A DNA stretch of 64,000 bases from positions 245,108 to 309,107 of the forward strand of contig NZ_NUZU01000037.1 in NCBI RefSeq assembly GCF_002567005.1, given 5' to 3'. Shown here one piece after another: positions 52,058 to 61,530 of the stretch. A program made the position numbers and the translations under genes. Below the pieces are notes generated by a model. The model was not told where the DNA came from. It saw only the letters and a program-made list of their open reading frames with translations, and ran no database searches. Source of the stretch: Bacillus sp. AFS073361. GTDB lineage: Bacteria; Bacillota; Bacilli; Bacillales; Cytobacillaceae. Every line of letters starts with the position of its first letter. The first letter of the stretch is position 1.

Positions 52058-53089
52058 ATGAAGATTTGGTTTAACAGATGGTTTACAACGGTTTCCCATT
52101 TCATCGACATGATTCGGGATAACGAAGAAAAGCGAAAATTTATTATTTATGGAACCAGTCCGAACAAGGATGCCCTGTATTTACAAAATTGTGATTATGC
52201 CTTCGTCGAGCCGGATATATCTGGGGAAGAATATATTGATTTTTGTCTTGATTTTTGTCAACGGCACGAGATTGATATTTTTATCCCGCGGAAGGAAAAT
52301 GTCCTCATCTCCAAACGACTGAGTCAATTTGAGAAGTTGGGAGTGAAGGTGTTAGTTTGCCCAGATGCTAGTCTCATGGAGAGCATGGATAATAAAGCTG
52401 AGACATATCAAATGTTTACGCGTGGACCGGCAAACTCGTTGATCCCTGATTATCACGTCGTTAATAATCTTGAAGCGTTTAAAATAGCGTATGAACAATT
52501 AAAGGAAAAAGGTCATACTGTGTGTTTTAAACCAGTGATTGGTGAAGGTGCGAACGGATTTCGTGTCATTAAAGACCAGATTGATTCAATTACCCAGCTT
52601 TTCAATCATGGAACGAGCTACCGTATTCCTTACCACTATGCCTGCGAAATTTTAGGTCAGCAAGAAACATTCCCTGACTTAATGGTGTTGGAATTTTTAG
52701 AAGGCAGAGAATATAGTATCGATTGCCTATCCTCCCAAGATAAATTGTATGCCGCCATACCTCGAATGAAGGGGGATGGAAGGATAAGGGAGATTGTGGA
52801 GCAGACTGAACTTATAAAATTGGCTCACGATTTTCACCAAGAATTTAAGGTGCCATATGTATTTAATATTCAAGTCAAATACAACAACAATGGTGAACCC
52901 AAGCTGTTGGAAGTCAATCCGCGTATGAGCGGCGGCATGCACTTTAGCTGCTTATCGGGGATCAACATCCCGTATTTGGCTGTTAAAATCTTGCTAGGTG
53001 AAGAGGTAAATTTGATTAAACCGAGGTTTGGCATTCGGGCAAGTCATATTGAAAAAGAAATGATTTTGAAATACGGAGAAATTAGTTAA
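52058..53089 (+). CDS. ATP-grasp domain protein (carboxylate-amine ligase type)
   Basis: 343-residue cytosolic enzyme. N-terminal pre-ATP-grasp region (1-105) with FIIYGTSPNKDALYLQNCDY, then the ATP-grasp fold: VCFKPVIGEGANGFRVI (ATP-lysine and glycine loop), LMVLEFLEGREYSIDCL and the Mg site KLLEVNPRMSGGMHFSC. It would join a carboxylate to an amine using ATP, but the substrate is unknown. AGAGG stands 6 bases before the ATG. It is near a TerD gene; ATP-grasp enzymes are recurrent partners of Ter stress proteins in comparative studies of tellurium-resistance systems. Confidence 0.88.
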   Translation: MKIWFNRWFTTVSHFIDMIRDNEEKRKFIIYGTSPNKDALYLQNCDYAFVEPDISGEEYIDFCLDFCQRHEIDIFIPRKENVLISKRLSQFEKLGVKVLVCPDASLMESMDNKAETYQMFTRGPANSLIPDYHVVNNLEAFKIAYEQLKEKGHTVCFKPVIGEGANGFRVIKDQIDSITQLFNHGTSYRIPYHYACEILGQQETFPDLMVLEFLEGREYSIDCLSSQDKLYAAIPRMKGDGRIREIVEQTELIKLAHDFHQEFKVPYVFNIQVKYNNNGEPKLLEVNPRMSGGMHFSCLSGINIPYLAVKILLGEEVNLIKPRFGIRASHIEKEMILKYGEIS

Positions 53090-53092
53090 AAA

Positions 53093-53125
53093 AAAGAGCA
53101 GGTTTCGTAAGTGAACCCGCTCTTT
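53093..53125. terminator. bidirectional terminator between ATP-grasp and GIY-YIG genes
   Basis: AAAGAGCAGGTT/AACCCGCTCTTT stem with one A-C mismatch; A-run on the left serves the minus strand. Confidence 0.85.
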
Positions 53126-53128
53126 CAA

Positions 53129-53503
53129 CTATTTATAGAACACTTTATCAATGTTGTATTTAGCATGTAACGTATTGATGAGGTAAGTTTCGTAAATTTC
53201 TCTTTCCATTGGATCTTCCACAACGCATACTGCAATTTTATAAACTTCATCACGGTGCAATTTGATCGGTGAGACAGAATCTTCGAAATGTCTTTTTACG
53301 CGGGGGCGTAATTTCCTAGCTTTGCCGACAAACAGTAATTCATCATTTGCGTTTGAAAAAAGGATAATCCCGCCTTTGTCTCTTGGAATTTTATTATAAT
53401 CTGTAAAACCATAAACGCTGCTAAGCGGCGCCTCTACTTTTTCACCAACTTGATTTTTTTTCGTAATCACTATATCAGGATTAGGGATTTCAATTTTAAT
53501 CAT
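53129..53503 (-). CDS. GIY-YIG nuclease-superfamily protein
   Basis: 124 residues with a compact GIY-YIG-like domain (about 40-120): GGIILFSNANDELLFVGKAR in place of the GIY and YIG strands (GII and FVG), conserved basic helix RPRVKRHFED and a Glu-rich helix DPMEREIYETYLINTLHAKY with the metal-binding Glu. Active-site tyrosines of the canonical form are replaced by Ile and Phe, so catalysis may be altered. AAGGAGAG precedes the ATG. A standalone nuclease-like protein, function unknown. Confidence 0.8.
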   Translation of the reverse strand: MIKIEIPNPDIVITKKNQVGEKVEAPLSSVYGFTDYNKIPRDKGGIILFSNANDELLFVGKARKLRPRVKRHFEDSVSPIKLHRDEVYKIAVCVVEDPMEREIYETYLINTLHAKYNIDKVFYK

Positions 53504-53680
53504 TTAGAAAATCTCTCCTTGCCTTACTTAAAATAAACGGGTTTCCCGTTTTGCTAGCAGTTCATTATAGCATAAACAATTAATAATAGTTATCTTAACC
53601 ATTTTTTGATGCTCAAAACCAGTGAATCTTGTATTTATTAAGAAGAAGGTCATTAAAAAGTAGAAAAATATTCCTTGTTT

Positions 53681-53709
53681 TTGTAAACTTAAAGTGAAAC
53701 ATTGATAAT
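53681..53709 (+). promoter_or_regulatory. probable promoter of the TerD gene
   Basis: TTGTAA (53681-53686), 17-base spacer, GATAAT (53704-53709). The spacer contains GTGAAAC, but no matching CGTA-type -10 for extracytoplasmic sigma factors is at the right distance. Confidence 0.5.
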
Positions 53710-53732
53710 ATTAAGATTGAAAGGGTGTTTGT

Positions 53733-54314
53733 ATGGCTATTTCCTTATCTAAAGGTCAAAAAATTGATTTAACAAAAACAAATCCTGGTTTATCGAAGGT
53801 CATTGTTGGTCTTGGCTGGGATACCAATCGTTATGATGGCGGAAATGATTTTGATTTAGATGCAAGTATCTTCTTGTTAGCATCTAACGGAAAAGTTACG
53901 TCTGAAAAGGATTTCGTTTTCTACAATCAACTTGAAGGTGGAAATGGATCTGTAGTACATACCGGTGATAACCGCACAGGAGAAGGGGATGGGGATGATG
54001 AGCAAGTAAAAGTGAATCTTAGCGCGGTCCCTGCTCAGATTGAAAAAATTTCCTTTGTTATTACCATTCATGATGCAGAAGTTCGTGGTCAGAATTTTGG
54101 TCAGGTATCTAATGCATTCTGCCGCATCGTTAACGAAGAAACGAACCAAGAACTCATTCGCTATGATTTAGGAGAAGATTTTTCGATTGAGACTGCTATC
54201 ATCGTTGGCGAACTGTACCGTCACAATGGTGAGTGGAAATTCTCGGCCGTAGGTTCAGGCTACCAAGGCGGCCTAGCCCGTATCGCAACAGACTTCGGCC
54301 TAAACGTAGGCTAA
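53733..54314 (+). CDS. TerD-family calcium-binding stress protein
   Basis: 193-residue cytosolic protein of the TerD family (B. subtilis YceC/YceD/YceE). The start [20 protein letters not shown], the first Ca motif [10 protein letters not shown], the second [29 protein letters not shown] and the C-terminal [13 protein letters not shown] are all diagnostic. TerD proteins bind two Ca ions and act in tellurite, oxidative and phage stress by an unresolved mechanism. Unlike the yce operon it stands alone, with its own promoter and terminator, 0.7 kb from an ATP-grasp gene. Confidence 0.95.
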   Translation: MAISLSKGQKIDLTKTNPGLSKVIVGLGWDTNRYDGGNDFDLDASIFLLASNGKVTSEKDFVFYNQLEGGNGSVVHTGDNRTGEGDGDDEQVKVNLSAVPAQIEKISFVITIHDAEVRGQNFGQVSNAFCRIVNEETNQELIRYDLGEDFSIETAIIVGELYRHNGEWKFSAVGSGYQGGLARIATDFGLNVG

Positions 54315-54328
54315 AAAATAGTATATAT

Positions 54329-54369
54329 AAAGGACAAAAACTGTAGAGTAACTGTTTTTGTCCTTTTTT
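54329..54369 (+). terminator. terminator of the TerD gene
   Basis: AAAGGACAAAAAC/GTTTTTGTCCTTT perfect stem with a 12-base loop, then TTTT. Confidence 0.9.
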
Positions 54370-54471
54370 TGTTTATTAGAAGTGTCTCAATTATTTATTT
54401 GTAGAGACGAGGTATTTGCGTTATGGTAGAAATAAAATAACATATTTGATTTGAGGCTGGTGCTGTTACCA

Positions 54472-54870
54472 ATGAAATTTTTGCTGAAAACACAGATTCT
54501 TGCTATTATTATTGCGATTTTTTGGATCTTGTATCTTAATGTAGTGGCTATTTTTGATCGGCCTAGTCCGATCCTCCAATATTTGAATTGGTTCGTTTAT
54601 GGATTTGCTATACTGTTTGCCATCATTTATTTACTATTGACGAAATACATAACTGGTCACAAATGGCTGGCGATTCCTTTGGTGATTCTACCGTATCTGA
54701 TGATATACAAACTGATACTGGAACAGATCCTATTAAGCCTAGTAAATAAAAGCTATGGTATAACAATCAATTTTTTGTCTTTATCAACTGGCTCCACGCA
54801 TTTAATGGCGATCTTAATTGGATTAATGTTCGGTGTTATCATTTCTAATCGATATAATAGGGAGCAGTAA
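54472..54870 (+). CDS. four-helix membrane protein, unknown function
   Basis: 132 residues from ATG 54472, almost all hydrophobic: helices about 7-25, 37-55, 65-85 and 108-126. No recognised family. The frame is open to a TTG at 54451, but GGTG 9 bases before the ATG fits better. It lies 80 bases before the AraC-type regulator on the same strand and may be cotranscribed. No charged motif or signature that suggests a transport role. Confidence 0.6.
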   Translation: MKFLLKTQILAIIIAIFWILYLNVVAIFDRPSPILQYLNWFVYGFAILFAIIYLLLTKYITGHKWLAIPLVILPYLMIYKLILEQILLSLVNKSYGITINFLSLSTGSTHLMAILIGLMFGVIISNRYNREQ

Positions 54871-54950
54871 CACTAATAAACATTATTTACCAAAATGCTT
54901 AGAAAATGGCTTAAGCAATCAAAAGTCTATGAATGAAAGAGGGACAAAAG

Positions 54951-56444
54951 ATGGAAGGAAAGTGGCTGATTGCCGATCGCGATTTGAACGAACGTGAAGG
55001 ATTAAAATGGTTATTGAAAACCTCTTCCATCCCCGTTACCACTATATTGTCAGCTTCTCATTATCAGGAATTCGTCGTATGGTTTGAACAGGAGAAGCCT
55101 GATGTTGTCTTAATAGAACTTGATATGATCACGAAGGATGATTGGTCCACCTTTCGTGACCTGATGCAGATTTATGACCCCATTTTACTATTAACATCGG
55201 CAGAAGGAACCTTTGAAAAGGCGCGACTGGCCATCGATATGCAAGCGTTAGATTTAATGATTAAACCTTTTTCGGCAACCAAGGTGAAAAGCGCCTTTCA
55301 AAAAGCCGCACGTAAGCTTAGGTCCAAAAGTCAGGCGGATGGAATTCACCATGCAAATTCCTATAAAGATATATCATATGAAGCCTTATTACTATCGCAA
55401 GACCCAGGAGCAGAAATATACCATGTAGCTGCTTTTCAAACGGAAAGTATCACTGCCAACCGGACTTTGCATTCGTTCTTAGCAGAATATCCATTCAAGG
55501 ATGTTCACGGAATTTTTGCATTAGACGACATGGTCGTTGTTTTGTTTTCTGAGACGGGTAATGATATCACGGAGCAATGTCAAAAAGCGATGAGAAAGTG
55601 GGAGGAGGAATTTTCTGAGCCTCTAGCGGTCGTAGTTCATAAGGGAAATTCATCAGCCGTTACTTTGAATCAAAAATATCTGCAAACGAGGAAAATGCTG
55701 GAGTTGACCTATTATAAAGGGTACCGCCAAGTGGTCGAATTTGGACACTCACCCGCATGGGTCCATATCGATCCTTTTTTAGCTCCGCCTGAACAACGAA
55801 CGTGGGTCGACATGTTAACTAACGTTGATTTAGAGAAAATAAAAAATTGGCTGTATGATGAATTTTTGCAATTGCACGATCCTTACCCTGACCCAGGTTT
55901 GGTCCGAATTAGACTAACGAGTATCCTGGCCCAGGTTAGAAGATATATGAAGACGTATCATTTAGACGAGAATCAAAGCTATGAACAGGAATACCGTTAT
56001 ATTTTCAATTCGATTTTATATGATCGTGTCCTTTATCGTACGGTTCAAAATCTCATCTTATTTATTCAAAAATTATTTTTGGGTACTGAGAGCAGTAATA
56101 GAAATCAGATACAAGATCCAATTGAACGCGGCATAACCTTTATGGAGGAAAATTTTTCAAACAGCATGCTCAGGCTTGAGGATGTGGCAGCCTATGTGGA
56201 CCGTAACCCTTCTTATTTCAGCCATTTGTTGATCACGAAAACAGGCTCTAGCTTTACGGAATCACTAACAGCGATTCGAATAAAGGAAGCGAAAAGGTTG
56301 CTGATTGAAACAAATAAACCGATTAAAGAAATTTCAATCCTGGTGGGCTATCAAAATGCCAATTATTTTAGCCGGATGTTTAAGGAATTAATAGGTGCTT
56401 CGCCTAAAGAATTTCGATTATATAAAACGGACGAGTATGGTTGA
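54951..56444 (+). CDS. AraC-family response regulator with atypical receiver
   Basis: 497 residues from ATG 54951 (GAGGG 7 bases upstream). Receiver-like domain (1-120): Asp9 and Asp11 acidic pocket in IADRDLNERE, but Glu56 instead of the phospho-acceptor Asp (DVVLIELDM), with Thr82 and Lys105 (LMIKPF) kept. A long middle region (125-380) resembles YesN-type regulators, and the C-terminus (about 395-497) is a double AraC helix-turn-helix with RLEDVAAYVDRNPSYFSHLL and EISILVGYQNANYFSRMFKE. It precedes the hut genes and is a candidate regulator for them; no sensor kinase is beside it. Confidence 0.9.
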   Translation: MEGKWLIADRDLNEREGLKWLLKTSSIPVTTILSASHYQEFVVWFEQEKPDVVLIELDMITKDDWSTFRDLMQIYDPILLLTSAEGTFEKARLAIDMQALDLMIKPFSATKVKSAFQKAARKLRSKSQADGIHHANSYKDISYEALLLSQDPGAEIYHVAAFQTESITANRTLHSFLAEYPFKDVHGIFALDDMVVVLFSETGNDITEQCQKAMRKWEEEFSEPLAVVVHKGNSSAVTLNQKYLQTRKMLELTYYKGYRQVVEFGHSPAWVHIDPFLAPPEQRTWVDMLTNVDLEKIKNWLYDEFLQLHDPYPDPGLVRIRLTSILAQVRRYMKTYHLDENQSYEQEYRYIFNSILYDRVLYRTVQNLILFIQKLFLGTESSNRNQIQDPIERGITFMEENFSNSMLRLEDVAAYVDRNPSYFSHLLITKTGSSFTESLTAIRIKEAKRLLIETNKPIKEISILVGYQNANYFSRMFKELIGASPKEFRLYKTDEYG

Positions 56445-56474
56445 TTTAATAATTAATTTGAAATATCAAACTGT

Positions 56475-56504
56475 AGACCGATCATCAAAGTGAGCGGTCT
56501 TTTT
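56475..56504 (+). terminator. terminator of the AraC-type regulator gene
   Basis: AGACCG/CGGTCT stem with inner ATCA/TGAG partial pairing, then TTTTT; separates the regulator from hutU. An ATTTTTAT/ATAAAAAT palindrome lies nearer to hutU (about 56645-56661). Confidence 0.78.
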
Positions 56505-56690
56505 ACATAAATCAAACCTAAAAATAATATACATTTATGAAAGTTTTATTGGTTATTTGAACAAACCACCTAAATAAATTCTATTTAAACCTATAAATAT
56601 TGCCCTATATCTAATGTTCCTTTCGTATTTTTCAGAAGATTTTATTTTTATAATAAAAATAGATGGATAATGAAAAAAGGAGTGGAATGG

Positions 56691-58364
56691 ATGGAAACAA
56701 ACACAGCGAAATCAAGAGTGATAAAAAATTATAAAGGTACGGAATTACATGCGAAAGGCTGGATTCAGGAGGCTGCACTTAGGATGTTGATGAACAACCT
56801 GGACCAAGAAGTGGCAGAAAGACCAGAGGATCTAGTTGTTTATGGCGGGATTGGTAAGGCCGCTCGGAATTGGGAGTCCTATGATGCCATTGTGAAAACA
56901 TTGTTAGAATTGGAAAATGACGAAACCTTATTGATTCAATCGGGTAAGCCGGTGGCTGTATGGAAGTCGCATAAGGATGCCCCGCGTGTACTTCTTGCTA
57001 ACTCCAACTTAGTTCCTGCTTGGGCAAATTGGGAGCATTTCCACGAGCTAGATAAAAAAGGTCTAATGATGTACGGTCAAATGACAGCGGGGAGCTGGAT
57101 CTATATCGGCAGCCAGGGAATTGTCCAAGGGACGTATGAAACGTTTGCCGAGCTTGCGCGTCAAGCCTTTGGCGGTACATTAAAACACACAATCACATTA
57201 ACTGCTGGACTTGGCGGCATGGGTGGTGCTCAGCCGTTGGCAGTAACAATGAATGATGGAGTGTGTTTAGCGATTGATGTCGATGAGACTAGAATTGACC
57301 GCCGAATTGAAACTGCTTATCTTGATGTGAAAACTAAGGATTTAGATGAAGCTTTGAAATTAGCACACGAGGCAAAAGTGGCTGGAAAGGCACTATCGAT
57401 TGGATTATTAGGAAATGCCGCAGAAATTTTGCCATTGATGATTGAAAAAGGCTTTAATCCAGATGTATTAACCGATCAAACTTCTGCACACGACCCATTA
57501 AATGGTTATGTTCCAGTTGGTTTCACATTAGAAGAAGCGGCTGGATTACGAAAAGAAGATCCAACTAAGTATGTAGAACTTTCCAAGCAAAGCATGGCAC
57601 TGCATGTGAAGGCCATGCTGACGATGCAGCAAAAAGGTGCGGTTACCTTTGATTATGGTAACAACATTCGTCAAGTTGCGAAGGATGAGGGAGTGGAAAA
57701 TGCATTTGATTTCCCTGGTTTCGTACCAGCATATATCCGTCCATTATTCTGCGAAGGAAAAGGTCCTTTCCGCTGGGCAGCACTTTCAGGTGATCCGGAG
57801 GATATTCGCAAAATTGATGAAGCATTGCTTCGTGAGTTCAAAGATGATGAACATTTATGCAAATGGGTAAAAATGGCCCAAGAAAAAATTAGCTTCCAAG
57901 GTCTTCCTGCTCGGATTTGCTGGCTTGGATATGGTGATCGTGCCCGTTTTGGTAAAGTTATCAATGATATGGTTGCTTCGGGAGAAGTATCGGCACCCAT
58001 CGTTATTGGCCGTGACCACTTAGATGCAGGTTCTGTTGCTTCACCAAATCGTGAAACAGAAGCGATGAGAGACGGAAGCGATGCAGTTTCTGACTGGCCG
58101 ATTTTAAATGCGATGATCAATGCAGTGGGCGGCGCGAGCTGGGTTTCATTACACCATGGCGGCGGGGTTGGCATGGGATATTCTCAGCATTCCGGAATGG
58201 TTATTGTAGCTGATGGCACGAAGGATGCGGAAGTACGATTAGAACGTGTATTAACAACGGACCCTGGCATGGGTGTGGTCCGCCATGCCGATGCGGGTTA
58301 TGAAATTGCGATTAAGACGGCAAAAGAAAAGGGCATTAAAATGCCTATGCTACAACAAGACTAA
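56691..58364 (+). CDS. hutU: urocanate hydratase
   Basis: Second step of histidine breakdown: urocanate to imidazolonepropionate, using tightly bound NAD+ as electrophile. 557 residues from ATG 56691, preceded by AAAGGAG; the upstream ATG at 56670 covers that site. Signatures: [32 protein letters not shown] (NAD binding) and [18 protein letters not shown] with the catalytic Cys region. First gene of hutUIG; hutH (histidine ammonia-lyase) and hutP are not in the window, so the operon is split relative to B. subtilis hutPHUIGM. Confidence 0.97.
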   Translation: METNTAKSRVIKNYKGTELHAKGWIQEAALRMLMNNLDQEVAERPEDLVVYGGIGKAARNWESYDAIVKTLLELENDETLLIQSGKPVAVWKSHKDAPRVLLANSNLVPAWANWEHFHELDKKGLMMYGQMTAGSWIYIGSQGIVQGTYETFAELARQAFGGTLKHTITLTAGLGGMGGAQPLAVTMNDGVCLAIDVDETRIDRRIETAYLDVKTKDLDEALKLAHEAKVAGKALSIGLLGNAAEILPLMIEKGFNPDVLTDQTSAHDPLNGYVPVGFTLEEAAGLRKEDPTKYVELSKQSMALHVKAMLTMQQKGAVTFDYGNNIRQVAKDEGVENAFDFPGFVPAYIRPLFCEGKGPFRWAALSGDPEDIRKIDEALLREFKDDEHLCKWVKMAQEKISFQGLPARICWLGYGDRARFGKVINDMVASGEVSAPIVIGRDHLDAGSVASPNRETEAMRDGSDAVSDWPILNAMINAVGGASWVSLHHGGGVGMGYSQHSGMVIVADGTKDAEVRLERVLTTDPGMGVVRHADAGYEIAIKTAKEKGIKMPMLQQD

Positions 58365-58385
58365 GACAGAGGGGATGGAAGATTA

Positions 58386-59678
58386 ATGAGTACACCAATT
58401 TTTATTAGAAATGCCTCTCAACTCGTTACATTACAGGGGAGTTCCGAGGCTCCCCGTGTAAAGGGGGCCATGTCTGAGCTTGGCATTATTGAGAATGGCA
58501 GTGTTTGGTTGGAAGACGGAGTGATTCAGGCAGTTGGTCCGGATGAGGAACTTGCCCGAAAATATGCGGATCGTTTAGGGGAAGTTGAAGTGGTGGATGC
58601 GAGTGGTAAACTCGTAACTCCTGGACTTGTGGACCCACATACGCATGTTGTTTTTGCAGGCAGCAGGGAAAATGAGTTTAACATGCGACTTCAAGGTGCC
58701 ACCTATATGGAAATTATGAATAGCGGCGGCGGGATTTATGCGACCACTAGAAGGACACAGTCTGCGACACATGAAGAACTTTTTCAGGAAAGCTATGAGC
58801 GCTTGAATCAATTCCTGCGTCACGGCGTCACAACGGTTGAAGCAAAAAGCGGCTACGGGATGGAATGGGAAACCGAATTAAAGCAGCTCGAAGTAGCAAA
58901 ACAGCTCAATGAGAAGCATGTGATTGATGTGGTTTCAACCTTCATGGGCGCTCATGCTGTTCCGAATGAGTACAAACCAAATCCGGATGAGTTCGTTCAC
59001 TTGTTGATTGAGGAAATGATTCCAAAAGTGGCAGAGCTCGGATTGGCTGAGTTCAATGATGTCTTCTGTGAACACGGTGTGTTTACTCCAGAGCAATCCA
59101 GGAAAATTCTTGAGGCCGGTCGTCGCTATGGCTTGATTCCGAAGATTCATGCGGATGAAATTGAGCCCTATGAAGGAGCAGAATTAGCGGCTGAGGTTGG
59201 GGCCATTTCGGCTGACCACTTATTAAAGGCATCGGAAAAAGGTATGAAAGCGATGGCTGAAAAAGGGGTAGTCGGTGTGTTGCTCCCGGGGACAGCTTAC
59301 TTTTTAATGGCGGAGTCGGCAAATGGCCGTAAAATGGTCGATTTGGGTGTACCGGTGGCACTGTCCACAGATTGCAATCCTGGGTCATCACCTACGGTAT
59401 CCCTGCCATTCATTATGAATCTAGGCTGTTTAAAAATGGGGATGACACCGGCAGAAGTCATTACAGCAACGACCATTAATGCGGCCCATGCCATTAATCG
59501 CGGCAAAGAAATTGGCAGTTTGGAAGTGGGTAAAAAAGCAGATATTACGATTTTTAACGTCGAGAATTATATGAAACTGCAATACTCTTATGGCGTGAAT
59601 CATACCGATACGGTGGTGAAAAATGGTCAGGTGGTTGTCAGGGGAGGTCAGTTAGTTGAAGAGCTTTCTCTATCCTAA
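58386..59678 (+). CDS. hutI: imidazolonepropionase
   Basis: Third histidine-breakdown step: opens imidazolonepropionate to formiminoglutamate; amidohydrolase-superfamily Zn/Fe enzyme of 430 residues. Metal ligands in DPHTHVVFAGSRENEF (HTH), His in FCEHGVFT and IHADEIEPY, and Asp in ALSTDCNPGSSPT. VEAKSGYGMEWETELK is also conserved. It follows hutU by 21 bases and overlaps hutG by 23 bases. Confidence 0.97.
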   Translation: MSTPIFIRNASQLVTLQGSSEAPRVKGAMSELGIIENGSVWLEDGVIQAVGPDEELARKYADRLGEVEVVDASGKLVTPGLVDPHTHVVFAGSRENEFNMRLQGATYMEIMNSGGGIYATTRRTQSATHEELFQESYERLNQFLRHGVTTVEAKSGYGMEWETELKQLEVAKQLNEKHVIDVVSTFMGAHAVPNEYKPNPDEFVHLLIEEMIPKVAELGLAEFNDVFCEHGVFTPEQSRKILEAGRRYGLIPKIHADEIEPYEGAELAAEVGAISADHLLKASEKGMKAMAEKGVVGVLLPGTAYFLMAESANGRKMVDLGVPVALSTDCNPGSSPTVSLPFIMNLGCLKMGMTPAEVITATTINAAHAINRGKEIGSLEVGKKADITIFNVENYMKLQYSYGVNHTDTVVKNGQVVVRGGQLVEELSLS

Positions 59679-60651
59679 GTTAAATCCCCCTAGTTTTACA
59701 TGGGTAAGACCAGATGAAGGAGTTGGGATGGCGAAGGTGCATGAATGGATCCAACCTCTAACGTCTGAGTCTGGTCCTGAAAAAAGCAAGGAGGCAGACT
59801 TTGTTGTGGTTGGAGTTCCGCTGTCCCGATCATCTATCAGCGCTTCGGGTGCCTCGGAATTTCCTGAGGCGTTCCGACGCGCGTGGAAGAGTTTCACTAC
59901 CTATAACCTTGACGAGGATATCGATTTGTCGGAAATGATAGCACTGGATGCCGGAGATGTCCCTATGCATGTTACCGATATCCGTCGCTGCCATGACAAT
60001 ATCATTGAAGCGTCTGCTGCCCTTCATGAGCATTTTAGGAAATCCAAAGTTTGTGCAATTGGCGGCGATCATTCGATAACTGCGATGATGGTCAAAGGTA
60101 TGCAGCAAGCAAAACCCGAGGAGAAAATTGGGATTCTCCAGTTCGATACCCACTTCGATTTACGTGACATGTCCGATAACGGCCCATCTAACGGAACACC
60201 GATGCGGAATCTTATTGAAAGCGGTGTGGTCGAAGGCAGGAATATGTATAACATCGGTCTGCATGGATTCTTTAACACAAAAGATTTAAAGCAATATGCT
60301 GATGCACAAGGGGTCAATTATTTCACGCTCCGGGAAACTAGGAAGAAAGGGATAGAAGAGACGGTTACTGCATGTTTAGACGAGTTGGCTGAAAAGGTGG
60401 ATACGATTTATTTAACAGTCGATATGGATGTTCTTGATATTGCTTATGCTCCAGGAGTACCGGCTTCAACGCCGGGGGGGATGACAACGGCGGAACTCTT
60501 AGAAGGGGTTTTAACCGCAGCTAAGCATCCAAAAGTCAAAGCCATGGACATCGTCTGCCTTGATCCCCAAAAAGACACCCATGTCCAGCCAACAGTCAAA
60601 CTCGGAACACACGTATTTCTCACCTTCTTAACAGGGGTAATGATGAGATAA
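59656..60651 (+). CDS. hutG: formimidoylglutamase
   Basis: Last step of the route: N-formimidoylglutamate to glutamate plus formamide; arginase-fold Mn enzyme, 331 residues. Mn ligands are in AIGGDHSITAMM, FDTHFDLRDM and TVDMDVLDIAYAPGVPAS. TTG start at 59656 is 8 bases after GGGGAGG and lies inside the end of hutI, so translation is coupled. Its presence shows the pathway yields glutamate directly, without formylglutamate. Followed by a dispersed palindrome and a terminator. Confidence 0.96.
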   Translation: MKSFLYPKLNPPSFTWVRPDEGVGMAKVHEWIQPLTSESGPEKSKEADFVVVGVPLSRSSISASGASEFPEAFRRAWKSFTTYNLDEDIDLSEMIALDAGDVPMHVTDIRRCHDNIIEASAALHEHFRKSKVCAIGGDHSITAMMVKGMQQAKPEEKIGILQFDTHFDLRDMSDNGPSNGTPMRNLIESGVVEGRNMYNIGLHGFFNTKDLKQYADAQGVNYFTLRETRKKGIEETVTACLDELAEKVDTIYLTVDMDVLDIAYAPGVPASTPGGMTTAELLEGVLTAAKHPKVKAMDIVCLDPQKDTHVQPTVKLGTHVFLTFLTGVMMR

Positions 60652-60658
60652 AAAACCT

Positions 60659-60673
60659 TGGTGTCAGGCACCA
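60659..60673. repeat. dispersed palindromic element, copy 2
   Basis: TGGTGTCAGGCACCA, identical to 39786-39800. It lies 7 bases after the hutG stop and before the terminator. Confidence 0.7.
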
Positions 60674-60694
60674 CTAATAAACACTTTGATCATT

Positions 60695-60724
60695 GTGTCC
60701 GTCATTGGCGGACACTTTTTTATT
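60695..60724 (+). terminator. hutUIG terminator
   Basis: GTGTCCG/CGGACAC stem, loop TCATTGG, then TTTTTTA. Downstream, 60725-60999 contains no gene or clear signal that I can support apart from the AGGAG ribosome site of the next gene. Confidence 0.85.
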
Positions 60725-60999
60725 TTGGGTATAAAAAAAGGAGTTGTAGTTCGGCTTTTATTGACTGAATAATCAGATTTTTGTATGTAAGGATTTTCGT
60801 GGGAAATAAAATATAGGTGACTTAAACACTATTATTCCTTGGGAAAGCGCGCAATTAGACAATTATCGATACATTTTTTAATAAAGCTTCGCATCTATTT
60901 CCCAACTTGCCTTTTATGATTATTGGAAAACGTATTAAATGAAAAGGACATCCTTTTGGGATATAATCTAATAATTAGTAATTAATAGGAGTCGCTGCT

Positions 61000-61530
61000 A
61001 TGAAAATTATCGTACTCTCAGATACTCATATGCCAAAAAGGGCTAAATCCTTCCCGCCACGATTAGTGGAAGAACTTAAGGTTGCAGATTTGATTATCCA
61101 TGCAGGGGATTGGCAAACAATCGATGTTTATAACCATCTTAAAACCTTTGCAAAGGTAGTAGGGGTTTTTGGTAATGTTGACAATGAAGACATCAAGGAC
61201 ATGTTTCCAGAGAAACGAATCGTAGAGGCATGCGGATATAAACTTGGTATTACCCATGGTCATGGCACCGGAAGAACAACTGAAAAAAGAGCCGTTCAGA
61301 AATTCGCAGAAGAAAAAGTAGATTGCATCATTTTCGGTCATTCACATATTCCGATTAAAAAGTATGAACAAGGTATCCTTATTTTCAACCCTGGTTCGCC
61401 AACAGACAAAAGAAGGCAGGAAAATTATTCATTTGGTATCATTAATATCGGGGAATCATTAGAGGCGGAGCATATCTTTTTTACAAAAGAGTCTTCTGAA
61501 TATAATACAAAAGGGGAACAGAAACGATGA
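61000..61530 (+). CDS. YfcE/MJ0936-type metallophosphoesterase (YsnB-like)
   Basis: 176-residue dinuclear metal phosphodiesterase. Metal ligands are standard: LSDTHMPK (Asp-x-His), HAGDW, GNVDNE, THGHG and FGHSHIP. YfcE and MJ0936 hydrolyse phosphodiesters; the natural substrate is unclear. It overlaps the glutaredoxin-like gene by 4 bases (ATGA), an uncommon pairing that points to a shared role. TAGGAG lies before the ATG. Confidence 0.92.
   Translation: MKIIVLSDTHMPKRAKSFPPRLVEELKVADLIIHAGDWQTIDVYNHLKTFAKVVGVFGNVDNEDIKDMFPEKRIVEACGYKLGITHGHGTGRTTEKRAVQKFAEEKVDCIIFGHSHIPIKKYEQGILIFNPGSPTDKRRQENYSFGIINIGESLEAEHIFFTKESSEYNTKGEQKR

Noticed and set aside
51893..52110. Minus-strand ORFs of 61 and 68 residues upstream of the ATP-grasp gene
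   Set aside because: They overlap the ATP-grasp start, overlap each other in different frames and look like AT-rich noise.
53700..53732. Sigma-W-type promoter (TGAAAC) before the TerD gene
   Set aside because: TGAAAC is present but no CGTA-type -10 is found at the required distance; a sigma-A form fits better.
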